A stretch of 64,000 nt of DNA from Bacillus infantis. GTDB taxonomy: Bacteria; Bacillota; Bacilli; Bacillales; Cytobacillaceae. Under the pieces are notes generated by a model. That model saw only the letters and a program-made list of their open reading frames with translations, searched no databases and was not told the DNA's origin. Below are positions 1-8,900 of the stretch, piece by piece. How positions within the stretch are numbered: the first letter of the stretch is position 1; each line of letters begins with the position of its first letter. The DNA is taken from contig NZ_JAIVAP010000001.1 in the NCBI RefSeq assembly GCF_020171945.1, forward strand, positions 434,001 through 498,000, in the 5' to 3' direction. Position numbers and translations under genes: made by a program.

Positions 1-711
1 TGATGGACTCCGCTTCACGCGTTTTCCTGACAATCTTCATGATATAATCCAGAATGTCATTGCTTAAAGCGACCCTCTCAATATCCTTTCGTATGGACAA
101 AAAGTCATCAAGTGAAAGTGCCTGCATGATCGACCCGGTTTCCATCCGTCCTTCCAGCACAGACTGAAGGACAAGCTTTTCTTCATCAAATTCAGGAAAA
201 GCGATGATCAGTTTAAAAAGGAAACGGTCCTGCTGGGCCTCAGGCAAAGGATAAGTCCCTTCAAATTCTATCGGATTCTGGGTTGCCGCAACAAAAAATG
301 CTTCCGGGAGCTGATAGGTCTCCCCCTGTATAGTCACTTGCTTCTCTTCCATCGCTTCCAAAAGAGCAGCCTGTGTCTTCGCAGGTGTCCTGTTGATTTC
401 GTCGGCGAGCAGGACATTAGTAAAAATCGGCCCTTTCAGCGTCTGGAAAGAGCCTTCCTTCATGTTATAGATCATGCTTCCGGTTATATCGCTCGGGAGC
501 AGGTCAGGTGTGAACTGGATCCGGCTGAAATCGCCGCCGAGAAGCCCGGCCAGCGTCTTGACCATCTGTGTTTTCCCAGTGCCCGGCACCCCTTCGATCA
601 GTACATGCCCCCCGGAGAGGATAGCGGCTAGCAGAAGCCGCAGGTTCAGCCCCTGTCCTTTTATCCGTCCCTCATACTGCTGCAGAAGTGCTGATGTATC
701 TTGATTCAATT
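1..711 (-). CDS. MoxR-family AAA+ ATPase, partial
   Basis: MoxR-type AAA+ ATPases act as chaperones that activate partner proteins, often with von Willebrand or DUF58 proteins. The protein has a Walker A (GVPGTGKT, about residue 41), a Walker B (LLADEIN) and the MoxR-typical segments ATQNPIEFEGTYPLPEAQ and DRFLFK. The C-terminus runs off the left edge. The start is a TTG at 711, chosen because GAGGTGGAG lies upstream at good spacing and the TTG overlaps the TGA of the preceding DUF4350 gene. It is the last visible gene of a four-gene operon; DUF58 and transglutaminase genes often follow in Bacillus (known of the locus, not visible here). Confidence 0.93.
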
Positions 712-1833
712 TTTCTCCACCTCTTTCCTTAAATCATCCAGTTTTGCAGACCAGCGCAAATAATCTTTTTTATGCAAATTCTCTTCTTTTAATATAGAAG
801 ATATCCCTTCAGTAAGTGAATCCACCTCTTTTTCAGTCAAGGATGATGCTTTTGCCAGTATGGATTCCCCAGCTTCTTCCCAGCCGCGGCTGTATGGGAT
901 GCCCCATTTTTCCTGCAGCAGCTCTTTCGTATAATCAGCCTGGATCCTGAGCGAGTCCTGGTAGCGTCTTCCCCTTATGTGCCAGGCAGACAAAGCAGCA
1001 ATCTTTTCATCGGTAAAACGGACAGTTTCCTCCCTTGGCCAGTCGACAGGGCCAAACCTTTTGCCTTTATAGAATATCCATAATAAGGCGAGCAGGGCAC
1101 CCTGGATAAGAATAACGAGGAACCATTGGGGATATGCACCCACGCCTGAAGATGATTCCTGCCCATGCAAAAATTCATCTATAAAAATATCCCGGGCAGC
1201 TGCTACGTCCATTAACGCCAGGATGAGCTCAAAATGGTTCTCATCCAATATCATTCCATTTGTGAGCCAGGAAGGGGAATTGACGGCAATCAGGCTGCCT
1301 TTGCCAATCGCCCTTTTGACTGCCACCGCTCCCAGTTCATCGGAAAGCAAAATTTCATCTTCAGGCTCTTCTGTAATCCTGAACGGAGAGAATACGGCAG
1401 CACTGTGCTTTCCCCCTTCCTTATCGGCAACCATGACGGCGCTTTCCGCTTCAGAGGCAAATTGCTCTGTTTCTATTCCAAACATAGGTGCCGGATTTTC
1501 CTTGAATAGCAAAATTGTATGGCCATTCTCCAAAAATCTCGTATAAGCGGCCATCTCCTCTCTGTCAGGGACAGAACTCGGCTCTGCCATGACCAGAAGG
1601 ATGGGCTCTTCAGGGTTTGGAAGCAGACCGGGATCCCTGCTCCATTTTCTGATGCTGGAGCCGTTTTGCTCCAAATATGTATACAGTCCCTTGATGCCTG
1701 TCGGGGAAGGGGATTTGGACAGATAAGGAGGATAGCCGGCAGGCGCGTCTCCGGCCAGGAAATAACTGGCCATAATAAACAGCAGAAGCGGAACTATCCA
1801 GTAAAAAGCCTTCTTAATCAGCTGAGTCCGCAA
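706..1833 (-). CDS. DUF4350 domain membrane protein
   Basis: A protein of 375 residues with a membrane segment near residues 11-28, a long extracytoplasmic DUF4350-like region (motif KSPSPTGIKGLYTYLEQNG near the start), and a second membrane segment near 235-255 followed by a charged cytoplasmic tail. The TTG start at 1833 sits behind GGGAGGG. It overlaps the DUF4129 gene upstream and the MoxR gene downstream, so the three are probably translationally coupled. The biochemical role is unknown; in Bacillus the family is always seen beside MoxR and DUF4129 genes and is presumed to work with them at the membrane. Confidence 0.85.
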   Translation of the reverse strand: MRTQLIKKAFYWIVPLLLFIMASYFLAGDAPAGYPPYLSKSPSPTGIKGLYTYLEQNGSSIRKWSRDPGLLPNPEEPILLVMAEPSSVPDREEMAAYTRFLENGHTILLFKENPAPMFGIETEQFASEAESAVMVADKEGGKHSAAVFSPFRITEEPEDEILLSDELGAVAVKRAIGKGSLIAVNSPSWLTNGMILDENHFELILALMDVAAARDIFIDEFLHGQESSSGVGAYPQWFLVILIQGALLALLWIFYKGKRFGPVDWPREETVRFTDEKIAALSAWHIRGRRYQDSLRIQADYTKELLQEKWGIPYSRGWEEAGESILAKASSLTEKEVDSLTEGISSILKEENLHKKDYLRWSAKLDDLRKEVEKN

Positions 1834-2473
1834 TTGCCGGTTCCCTCCCTTCCTTCAGGTTTGAACTATTGTCCATAAGTCTTAATGTTTCTTTCTTGTA
1901 TTGCTGGAACTCACCGGGCTTTATGCTTTGCCCCCCATAGGCAGCCCTGTCGAAAAGCGCTGACAGAGAAAAGAAAATCTCAGCGGTTTTGCTGTCTGTT
2001 TTTTTGAGCTCCTCATAATAATCCCAGTTTGTTTTCCATATTTTAGCCTTCAGCCACCCGTGTTCATCGAACCACAATAAAAGGGCAAGGAATATATGCC
2101 GCGCTCCCTTTGTCAGATCCCCTGCTTCCTCATGCTTTCCGGCTTCCTCAAGATGCTTCTTATAGGACCAGCTGATCTCAGAGGCCCTGTCGAGTGGCTG
2201 ATGCTCCTGCAGGATCTTCTGCCTTTTGGCAGCCCTTGATGCCGCAAACACGACTATTCCAATGAATAGGACTCCCGCCAGGACCATGATGAACGGAAAG
2301 GAGCCTGAAGATCCGCTGGAAAATTCTATCTGCGGGAACAGCCCTTCAAGCCACGTGAAGAATTTTTCCCTCAGCTTCTCAAGAAAGCTCTCCCCCTGAT
2401 CCTGGTAGACGGTATATTCCCTGTCTTCCAATATCTCAGATAGTTCTTTTCTTGCTTGCTTTGCATTCTTCAA
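1814..2473 (-). CDS. DUF4129 domain membrane protein
   Basis: A protein of about 219 residues with one membrane segment (near 70-90, FIMVLAGVLFIGIVVFAAS) and a cytoplasmic C-terminal DUF4129 region containing the ARHIFLALLLWFDEHGWL-like helix and NWDYYEEL. A TTG at 2473 is preferred to the GTG at 2482, because that GTG lies inside the ribosome binding site GAGGTGGAG. The gene overlaps DUF4350 downstream by 20 bases. DUF4129 domains are typically fused to or encoded near transglutaminase and MoxR genes; the function is unknown. Confidence 0.82.
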   Translation of the reverse strand: MKNAKQARKELSEILEDREYTVYQDQGESFLEKLREKFFTWLEGLFPQIEFSSGSSGSFPFIMVLAGVLFIGIVVFAASRAAKRQKILQEHQPLDRASEISWSYKKHLEEAGKHEEAGDLTKGARHIFLALLLWFDEHGWLKAKIWKTNWDYYEELKKTDSKTAEIFFSLSALFDRAAYGGQSIKPGEFQQYKKETLRLMDNSSNLKEGREPAIADSAD

Positions 2474-2509
2474 CGTCTCCACCTCTTGCCAATATTCTCA
2501 ACACTCATT

Positions 2510-3436
2510 CTACTGCACCCGGCTGTAGTCCTCTATCATGCTGTTAAGGTCATCGCCGCCCTGCCTTCCTTTCAGATCAAAATACATCACAGAAAACCCG
2601 ACATAATACAAACATGTTGTGACAAGGGTTGCCAGGTTCAGGATGATATCAAACAGTACACTGCCTCCAAGGAGCAGGCCGGCCGTCATCTCGATCGCAA
2701 AAGATACTATCCCGATGATCAAAAACAGCAGGGCATAAATAAGGAGCATATGCCAGGAGCGCCCCTGGGTCAATGTCCAGCTTTCTGAGAAACCCGGCGC
2801 TTTCTTTTCCAGAACGGTATATCCAAAGTAAAAGCTCCACCTCGTCAGGAGGTAGCCTACTCCAACGGCAAAAGCGAGTAAAAACAGCCCGGCAAAAATG
2901 AAGCCGATCACAGGATGGACCATGGACCCGAATATACCAGTGATTGATACGAATACAATCGGCAGGATAACGATGGCGAAGGTGATTAAGCTAAAAAGGA
3001 TACTTGTTCCCAGAATCGGCCAGAACCGCCTGAAAGCCTTCTTGATCACCATTCCCGGGGTAAACTCCTTTCCTTTTCTCACCTGGTCTACCGCTATAAG
3101 GACAGCCGCCCCCGCCACAGGGATCATTAAAGCTGACAGAAGGCCGGCAAATACCAGGCCCAGATCGGCAAAAAGCGAACCCGGTGCGTAAATACCTGCT
3201 CCCGTGGTGTCTGTTTCAAAGCTTGAAGCAATTTGTTCAAACCAGCTCCCCCCGGCATTAATGTCCCTGAAAAAGCTTTGTCCCGCGGCCAGGCTGAACA
3301 GTGCCTGGAGAAGATAAACCGGCCCTACCAGAATGAGAAAGATAGCAGTAAAAGAACCAAATCTGTTCCTGGCCAGGCTGAAGGTAAGGTCAAGAATCTG
3401 GCCGATGCCTTTTGGCTTGTTTAATAGTGAATTCAT
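2510..3436 (-). CDS. Multi-pass membrane protein, first gene of the MoxR operon
   Basis: An integral membrane protein of 308 residues with about six hydrophobic segments. The N-terminus (NKPKGIGQILDLTFSLARNRFG) resembles the glycerophosphoryl diester phosphodiesterase membrane-domain family found at this locus in Bacillus. The ATG at 3436 has AGGAGG seven bases upstream. A short gap separates it from DUF4129. It heads an operon with DUF4129, DUF4350 and MoxR. No catalytic motif is visible, so a transport or scaffolding role is only inferred. Confidence 0.8.
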   Translation of the reverse strand: MNSLLNKPKGIGQILDLTFSLARNRFGSFTAIFLILVGPVYLLQALFSLAAGQSFFRDINAGGSWFEQIASSFETDTTGAGIYAPGSLFADLGLVFAGLLSALMIPVAGAAVLIAVDQVRKGKEFTPGMVIKKAFRRFWPILGTSILFSLITFAIVILPIVFVSITGIFGSMVHPVIGFIFAGLFLLAFAVGVGYLLTRWSFYFGYTVLEKKAPGFSESWTLTQGRSWHMLLIYALLFLIIGIVSFAIEMTAGLLLGGSVLFDIILNLATLVTTCLYYVGFSVMYFDLKGRQGGDDLNSMIEDYSRVQ

Positions 3437-3602
3437 GTTTCTGCCTCCTAAATGAATGGAGAGCGCTCCCGGATAATTATCCGAATTTCAGTGATGCGTC
3501 TCCCGGATGAAAAATTTGTCAATCTATTGTATTTTAACATTTTTCTTCCAGAACCGGGGAGTAAAAGCGTAAACCCTGGCAGTTTCCCAATATAGCAGGA
3601 TA

Positions 3603-4103
3603 TTAAGATAGGAGTTTGTGATGGAAGACGGTAGTGTGGAGGGTGCCGTCTTCCGAGCGGGCATAGCAGGGAATCATGCCTGATACTGTATAACCCAGGG
3701 AACGATAAAGCAGGTTGGAAGGATCTCCCTCCCTTGTATCGAGCACAATCAGGGAAATTCCGCCTTCCACTGCCCGTTTCTCGGCGGACACCATCAGCCG
3801 GCGGCCAATCCCTTTGCGGCGGAAGTTTGTATGTGTCATCAGCTTGCCTATTTCAGCACGGTGGCTGCCGTTGTCTTTTGTGCAAAATTGAAGCTGGACA
3901 GCCCCTGCTATAGTTCCTTTTTCTTCTGCTATCAATAGGGCAGTATCATTCAGCTGCAGTTCCTTCCAGTAGGAATATGCGGCTGCTTCATCCATCGGCG
4001 GCAGAAATCCAATCGACGCTCCGCTGTTGACTGCATCAGCCAACAGCACGGACAGCTGTTTCAGTTCTTTTTCTCCCAAGCTCTTAAGCTCTCTGATTAT
4101 CAT
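3603..4103 (-). CDS. GNAT family N-acetyltransferase
   Basis: A 166-residue single-domain acetyltransferase of the GNAT fold. The acetyl-CoA pyrophosphate loop is visible as RRKGIGRRLM (around residue 95), preceded by the beta-4 strand GKLMTHTNF and followed by LIVLDTREGDPSNLLYRSLGY. The substrate cannot be told from sequence. The start has AAAGGGGG eight bases upstream. It lies downstream of the PBP gene but is separated from it by a terminator, so it is probably transcribed alone. Confidence 0.9.
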   Translation of the reverse strand: MIIRELKSLGEKELKQLSVLLADAVNSGASIGFLPPMDEAAAYSYWKELQLNDTALLIAEEKGTIAGAVQLQFCTKDNGSHRAEIGKLMTHTNFRRKGIGRRLMVSAEKRAVEGGISLIVLDTREGDPSNLLYRSLGYTVSGMIPCYARSEDGTLHTTVFHHKLLS

Positions 4104-4157
4104 TTAAAAATCCCCCTTTAAGTTAGTTTTAGATTACAGTTGATCATTTCAGCCATG

Positions 4158-4184
4158 GAAAAAGGGGCCCATTCATGGCCCCTT
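4158..4184 (-). terminator. Rho-independent terminator after the PBP gene
   Basis: Inverted repeat AAGGGGCC/GGCCCCTT with a short loop, followed on the minus strand by TTTTTCC just after the PBP stop codon. Confidence 0.8.
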
Positions 4185-4202
4185 ACTTTCGCCTTTTCCA
4201 TT

Positions 4203-6290
4203 TTATTCGGTGTCCTCAGCTATTTTTCCTTTTTTTAAGTCATAATAAGCCTTCATAATGCCCTGGCCGATTTTTTTATTGATGGTGTTTTTATCAGAAG
4301 ACACATAAGGCACAACAATCGAGAAGGCAACCTCGGGATCACGTGAAGGCGAATATCCCGCCAGTGTGAGATTATAGGTTGGTGTGTCTTTGTATAGCTT
4401 TTTCTCTTCCATACTATAATAAAACGACTGTGCTGTGCCGGTCTTTCCTGCCAGGTCATACTCCCGGTAAGGGCTCCCGCTGAAATAGCTTGCTGCAGTC
4501 CCGCCCTGTTCCTGGAATACCTTCTTGAAGCCGGCCTGAACCTGCTGGATTTCCCGCTCGCTCATATCGATGCGGTTCAGTGTAACCGGCTCGAAGCCCT
4601 TATAGACAGGGCCCAGCTCTTTTGCCGGTGATGGTTCCCTGATTTCCCTGACAAGCTGGAGCTTCATGCGGTTGCCGTCATTGGCAATCGTCGATATATA
4701 TTGTGCGAGCTGAAGGGCTGTATATGTATCATACTGTCCGATTGACAAGTCGAGCAGAAGCCCGGGCCTGTAATCGGTGCCCGGCAGGCCGCTGGATTCG
4801 TTCGGAAGGTCGATCCCCGTCTTGACACCAAGGCCGAACTGATTGAAATAATAGCGGAACTTTTCAAATGCGCCTGGATCATACGGCAGCTTCATCCCGG
4901 GGGTATATTCCTTGCCTAGCGCCCGGATCGCCGTTTTAAACATATAAACGTTCGATGATTTCTTCAGTGCCTCAATATCATTCGGCGAACCGAGCGATAG
5001 GCTGTATGATTTTTTCACTGGAGTTTCATACAGATTAAGAGGCTCATCCTTAAATCTGGTTCCGAGCTGCAGGACGCCCATCTCATAGCCGGCAAGTACA
5101 GTCGCCCCCTTGACGGCGGACCCGACTTCATACGATGAAGTGAAAGCCCCAAGTGCATAGTCATCCACCTTATAGCCGCCATTTTCGTATTTAAGTTTCT
5201 TGCCTGATATAGCCAGGACTTCACCTGTCCTTGGATTGGTCATGACAACGAATGCACTGTCGAGAAACCTGCCGCCGCCGCTTGCTTTAGCAGCTTTCAG
5301 CTCGCGTTCGATGACTTCCTCCACCTTCTCCTGCAGCTCAAGATCAATGGTCAGGATCAGATCCTTTCCGCTTTTTCCGGGAGATATTACCTCTGCTTCC
5401 TTCACTTTTCCGCTTTTGTCCACTTTGTATTCTGTTTTCGTCTTTTCACCAGCGAGCACATCTTCATACTGATATTCAATCTGGCTTTTCCCGACCCGGT
5501 CATTCAGACTGTAGCCGCGTGAAGTGAAATATTCCAGCCGATCCTGAGGAAGGCCTTCATCGCTTGAACTGATATTCCCAAGGATCGAGCGGAACGTATC
5601 GCCGTTCGGATATTCACGCTTCCAGTCCGTGAAAACATCGACACCTGGCATGTCCTGAAGATGCTCACTAACGAGAGCGGCTTCTTTACTGGTTACATTT
5701 TCATTTTTGACGATCTGCGGTGTGAGCGCATAGCCTTTTGCCATTTCCCTGAAGATAGCGGCCACCTTTTTATCCTGAGGCGTCATTTCCGCAAGGTGCT
5801 TTTCCGGATTAATTCTTTTTAGCTGAAGCTTATAAAGGTCTTTAAATGTCAGCTTTTCATTTTCCAGCTCTTCCTCAGTCAGCAGTGCCTTTGCCTCTTC
5901 TTCATGGGTCAGGATCCAGAAATCCTTCAGATCTCTTTCTGTCAGCTTATCTGTGCTCATTTCAATATATTTGGCAAGCTCTGCAGCAACATCCTTGATT
6001 TCCTCTTGCTTCGTGTTCTGGTCCTTTATATAGGAAATGGCATTCTGCCCGATATTGTCGACAATAAGCCGGCCATCCCTGTCAAAAATTTTCCCCCTTG
6101 GAACAGATTCTTTGATGACGAGGTTTTCGGTCCGGTTCAGCTCGTTCACGAAATCCTCACCTTTGACAATCTGGACCACGCCCAGCCGCACAATCAGCAG
6201 GCTGAAGCATACGAAAACAAAGAAAAAAAGCAGGTTGAGCCGGAATGGCAGCTTATTTTTTGACTTTTTTTTCTCTTTTTCCACTTCCAC
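4203..6290 (-). CDS. Class B penicillin-binding protein (PbpA/PbpH type transpeptidase)
   Basis: A monofunctional D,D-transpeptidase of 695 residues that would cross-link peptidoglycan outside the membrane. It has one N-terminal anchor (about 17-40), a PBP-dimer region with PRGKIFDRDG, and the transpeptidase domain with SAVK (S391), SSN (445) and KTGT (K616). Length and N-terminal pattern fit B. subtilis PbpA and PbpH, which support lateral wall growth. A GTG at 6290 is chosen: GGGGGG lies eight bases upstream, and a longer reading would run into the preceding gene. It lies 17 bases after the ECF anti-sigma gene, an unusual partner that suggests envelope-stress control. Confidence 0.92.
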   Translation of the reverse strand: MEVEKEKKKSKNKLPFRLNLLFFFVFVCFSLLIVRLGVVQIVKGEDFVNELNRTENLVIKESVPRGKIFDRDGRLIVDNIGQNAISYIKDQNTKQEEIKDVAAELAKYIEMSTDKLTERDLKDFWILTHEEEAKALLTEEELENEKLTFKDLYKLQLKRINPEKHLAEMTPQDKKVAAIFREMAKGYALTPQIVKNENVTSKEAALVSEHLQDMPGVDVFTDWKREYPNGDTFRSILGNISSSDEGLPQDRLEYFTSRGYSLNDRVGKSQIEYQYEDVLAGEKTKTEYKVDKSGKVKEAEVISPGKSGKDLILTIDLELQEKVEEVIERELKAAKASGGGRFLDSAFVVMTNPRTGEVLAISGKKLKYENGGYKVDDYALGAFTSSYEVGSAVKGATVLAGYEMGVLQLGTRFKDEPLNLYETPVKKSYSLSLGSPNDIEALKKSSNVYMFKTAIRALGKEYTPGMKLPYDPGAFEKFRYYFNQFGLGVKTGIDLPNESSGLPGTDYRPGLLLDLSIGQYDTYTALQLAQYISTIANDGNRMKLQLVREIREPSPAKELGPVYKGFEPVTLNRIDMSEREIQQVQAGFKKVFQEQGGTAASYFSGSPYREYDLAGKTGTAQSFYYSMEEKKLYKDTPTYNLTLAGYSPSRDPEVAFSIVVPYVSSDKNTINKKIGQGIMKAYYDLKKGKIAEDTE

Positions 6291-6306
6291 TTTTAAGACC
6301 CCCCTT

Positions 6307-7410
6307 TTATTTTCTGAATTGAAAAGGCCTGGATACAGACATGTCCGCCATATCGCCCTCTGCCTGTACAATCAAAAAGAACTCACTCCCGCCTTCAAGG
6401 ATGCGGACTGGGTTAGCCATCGACACCTCAAGCCTGCCGTCAGCAGAAGGGATGAAATAAATTTCATCCTCAATCGACCCTTCAGCTATTTCTATATTTT
6501 CAGCCGGTCCGAACACAACGCCAGCACTTGCGGAAGACTTCAGTGTAATCGTATACCGGCGGCCGGGATTGAGATTTTCAAGCGAAATTCCGCAGATGAA
6601 CCTCTGTGTGCTGTCGATTGAAATGGAAGCCTTCCCTTTACCTTTTTCCATAGGAACAGCTGTTTTCCCTTCCTTTTTTATGGAGATTACCGGTGAATTT
6701 TTTACAATTGATTTTATCCTCGCAGTATTGTTTGAATCCGATGGGGCAAAGCGGATGGTATAGGTGTCTATGACGACTTGCATCTTTCCGCCTTCTTCTG
6801 CAGCCGTTTTTATTTTTTCTGAGAAGTCTTCTTGATTTTCAAAAATAATCCAGCTTTCCCTTGTGTCTCCCTTAAAACGCGGCAGGAGAGCTGCAGAATC
6901 TGCATCAGGCTTAAAGTAGAATTGGCCTTCTAGGAAACCGGTGGAGCCGCCGAAACTTTGGACTGTGCCGCTTAAAAGCTTTTCTCCCTTGAATTCTGCA
7001 TACACTGTCTGGAATGCTCCATGCCTGCCTTCACTATCAAGCTGGGATAAACCCATTCCCGCTACCATATCGCCCGCCACTGCTTTCTCAGGGTCAAAAA
7101 TGTTTCGGCCATCGTCGATTGGGACGATTTCTTTAACTGTTTCCTGCTGTTTTAAACTCTGTCCTTCTGTCTGCAGGAGGCCCAGCTGATATCCGGCAAA
7201 ACCGCCCGCAGACAGAAAAAATACACCTGCTGTGAGCCATGCGGCAGCCCTGGGGATAAAGGTTGAGTAACGTGCCGCTTTCTTTTCCTTCGCTGCCGCA
7301 ATCTTTTGCCTGATCAGCCTTTTATCTTTCTCTGTAAAAACCGGGTCCTTAGAAATATAGGAATCAAATTGCCGCTTCAAATCTTCCAGCCTGTCATCCA
7401 CTGAATTCAT
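6307..7410 (-). CDS. Membrane-anchored anti-sigma factor for the adjacent ECF sigma factor
   Basis: A protein of 367 residues with a charged cytoplasmic N-terminus (1-50), one membrane segment (about 53-76) and a large extracytoplasmic part with no family I recognise. This topology, plus a 17-base overlap with the ECF sigma gene, is the usual layout of a transmembrane anti-sigma factor. No zinc-binding HxxxCxxC motif is visible, so it is not a ZAS-type anti-sigma. The extracellular part probably senses the inducing signal (inference). Confidence 0.75.
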   Translation of the reverse strand: MNSVDDRLEDLKRQFDSYISKDPVFTEKDKRLIRQKIAAAKEKKAARYSTFIPRAAAWLTAGVFFLSAGGFAGYQLGLLQTEGQSLKQQETVKEIVPIDDGRNIFDPEKAVAGDMVAGMGLSQLDSEGRHGAFQTVYAEFKGEKLLSGTVQSFGGSTGFLEGQFYFKPDADSAALLPRFKGDTRESWIIFENQEDFSEKIKTAAEEGGKMQVVIDTYTIRFAPSDSNNTARIKSIVKNSPVISIKKEGKTAVPMEKGKGKASISIDSTQRFICGISLENLNPGRRYTITLKSSASAGVVFGPAENIEIAEGSIEDEIYFIPSADGRLEVSMANPVRILEGGSEFFLIVQAEGDMADMSVSRPFQFRK

Positions 7411-7948
7411 TCCCTTCTTCTTCAGAATAAAAGACTTTCAACTTATCCCGGCCCCTTCTGATCCTCGTTTTAACCGTTTCAATATGAAGATCCAGAATCT
7501 CGGCAATCTCAGGCATTGAAAATTCCTTCACATAGTAAAGGAGGATGCTCTCCCTGTATTTGACCGGCAACCCCAAAATATTTTCCATCAGGCGTTCCTG
7601 TCCATCTTTTTCAACCAGCTCATCCTCAGCCGATTTCTCCCTTCTGTCAAACCAGAATAGTTTGTCAGTAAGCTGGAGATGGAGGTAATGCCAGCTTCTT
7701 AGATGATCTTTGCATTTATTTGCGGCAATCCTGTAAATCCATGTTTTAAAAGACGATTCACCTTTAAAGTTTTCCAGATTCATATAAACACTCAGGAACA
7801 CTTCCTGAAGCACATCTTCAGTCTGTGACCAGCTTTTCGTATATGTATAAATAAACCGCTTCAATTTCTCGCCATACAAATCCATGGCATATTCTATGGC
7901 TTCTTCCTTTGCAAGCTTCTGCCAATCTTTGTCTCTGTCAGGGTTCAA
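7394..7948 (-). CDS. ECF-type RNA polymerase sigma factor
   Basis: A sigma-70 family ECF factor of 184 residues. Region 2 is seen in SWSQTEDVLQEVFLSVYMNL and FKTWIYRIAANKCKDHLR. Region 4 is seen in LPVKYRESILLYYVKEFSMPEIAEILDLHIETVKTRIRRGRDKL, quoted here as a region about 45 residues long near the C-terminus. The start is a TTG at 7948, because AGGAGG sits seven bases before it; an in-frame ATG at 8017 has no such site. The stop overlaps the anti-sigma gene. The regulon is unknown, but the downstream PBP gene points to the cell envelope. Confidence 0.9.
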   Translation of the reverse strand: MNPDRDKDWQKLAKEEAIEYAMDLYGEKLKRFIYTYTKSWSQTEDVLQEVFLSVYMNLENFKGESSFKTWIYRIAANKCKDHLRSWHYLHLQLTDKLFWFDRREKSAEDELVEKDGQERLMENILGLPVKYRESILLYYVKEFSMPEIAEILDLHIETVKTRIRRGRDKLKVFYSEEEGNEFSG

Positions 7949-8130
7949 TCGCCCCCCTCCTAGCTGCTCAAAAAGCCGTTTGTAATATAGACGCAACACA
8001 GATGTAAAAAGGGGCAAAAAACAGGGAAATTTTTCTGATGATCATATAATTTCTGGCTGGACTCTGCCGAATTGGGGATTACTGCCTTAATTTGGATGTG
8101 ATGAGGCATATCCTTAGTGGTGAAGAAGGG

Positions 8131-8235
8131 ATTCTACATAGAAATTTAGTTTTTATGCCTGAATTTTTAGTTTTTATACTTGAAATGTGAAGGATTCTAC
8201 CTAGAATTCCTTTTATTCAACCCAGAATCAGAGAT
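8131..8235. repeat. Five tandem 21-bp repeats (ATTCTAC family, array A)
   Basis: The heptamer ATTCTAC or a variant recurs at 8131, 8152 (TTTATGC), 8173 (TTTATAC), 8194 and 8215 (ATTCAAC), exactly 21 bases apart. A GAA or AGAA step follows in each unit. The array sits in the 286-bp gap between the ECF sigma gene and desR. The same heptamer with the same period recurs in opposite orientation at 44.36-44.46 kb. Confidence 0.75.
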
Positions 8236-8270
8236 AATTTTTCTATTTAGAAAATATTGCCAATACACAA

Positions 8271-8300
8271 AGAAAAGAGCCGGAGTCCATCCAGCTCTTC
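8271..8300 (-). terminator. Terminator after desR
   Basis: Arms AAGAGC/GCTCTT flank a loop just past the desR stop, followed on the minus strand by TTTTC. Confidence 0.65.
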
Positions 8301-8303
8301 TCA

Positions 8304-8900
8304 TTATTTAAACCAGCCCTTTTCACGGGAACGTGTGATAGCTTCAATTCGATTCTGTACTTCAAGTTTCTCCATGATTGCGGACACATAATTCCGCACT
8401 GTCCCGGTTTTAATGGACAGCTCTGCTGCAATTTCGTTTGTGTTCTTGCCGTCTGCGACCAGTTCAAGTACTGCCTTTTCCCTTTCGGTCAGGGGATTTT
8501 CTTCGGCGTACATATCGTCCATCAGCTCCGGGGCGTAAATGCGGCGGCCTGCCATGACACTGCGGATGCTGCCTGCCAGTTCTTCGCTCGGGCTGTCTTT
8601 AAGAAGGTAGCCGCTGACGCCGGCTTTGATAGCTGACTGGAAATAACCTGTTCTGGCGAAGGTCGTCAGAATAATGACCTTGCACATGCCCTTCAGCTCT
8701 TCCGCTGCCTCAAGGCCGGTCTTCAGCGGCATCTCAATATCCATGATGCAGACATCCGGCTTATGTTTATGGACCAGGGATACAGCCTCGGCGCCGTTTC
8801 CAGCCTTGCCGACAACCTCCATATCATCTTCAAGGCTCAGCAGCGAACCAAGTGCACCGAGCATCATACGCTGATCTTCTGCTATGACAATCCGAATCAT
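8304..8900 (-). CDS. desR: DesR-type response regulator (NarL/LuxR family)
   Basis: A two-component response regulator of 198 residues that would activate the des desaturase gene after phosphorylation by DesK. The receiver domain has the acidic pair ED (8-9) and the phospho-acceptor D54 (CIMDIEMP), the same position as in B. subtilis DesR. The C-terminal LuxR helix-turn-helix is seen in NPLTEREKAVLELVADGKN and the following recognition helix. It overlaps desK by four bases. The assignment rests on receiver features plus synteny des-desK-desR. Confidence 0.93.
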   Translation of the reverse strand: MIRIVIAEDQRMMLGALGSLLSLEDDMEVVGKAGNGAEAVSLVHKHKPDVCIMDIEMPLKTGLEAAEELKGMCKVIILTTFARTGYFQSAIKAGVSGYLLKDSPSEELAGSIRSVMAGRRIYAPELMDDMYAEENPLTEREKAVLELVADGKNTNEIAAELSIKTGTVRNYVSAIMEKLEVQNRIEAITRSREKGWFK

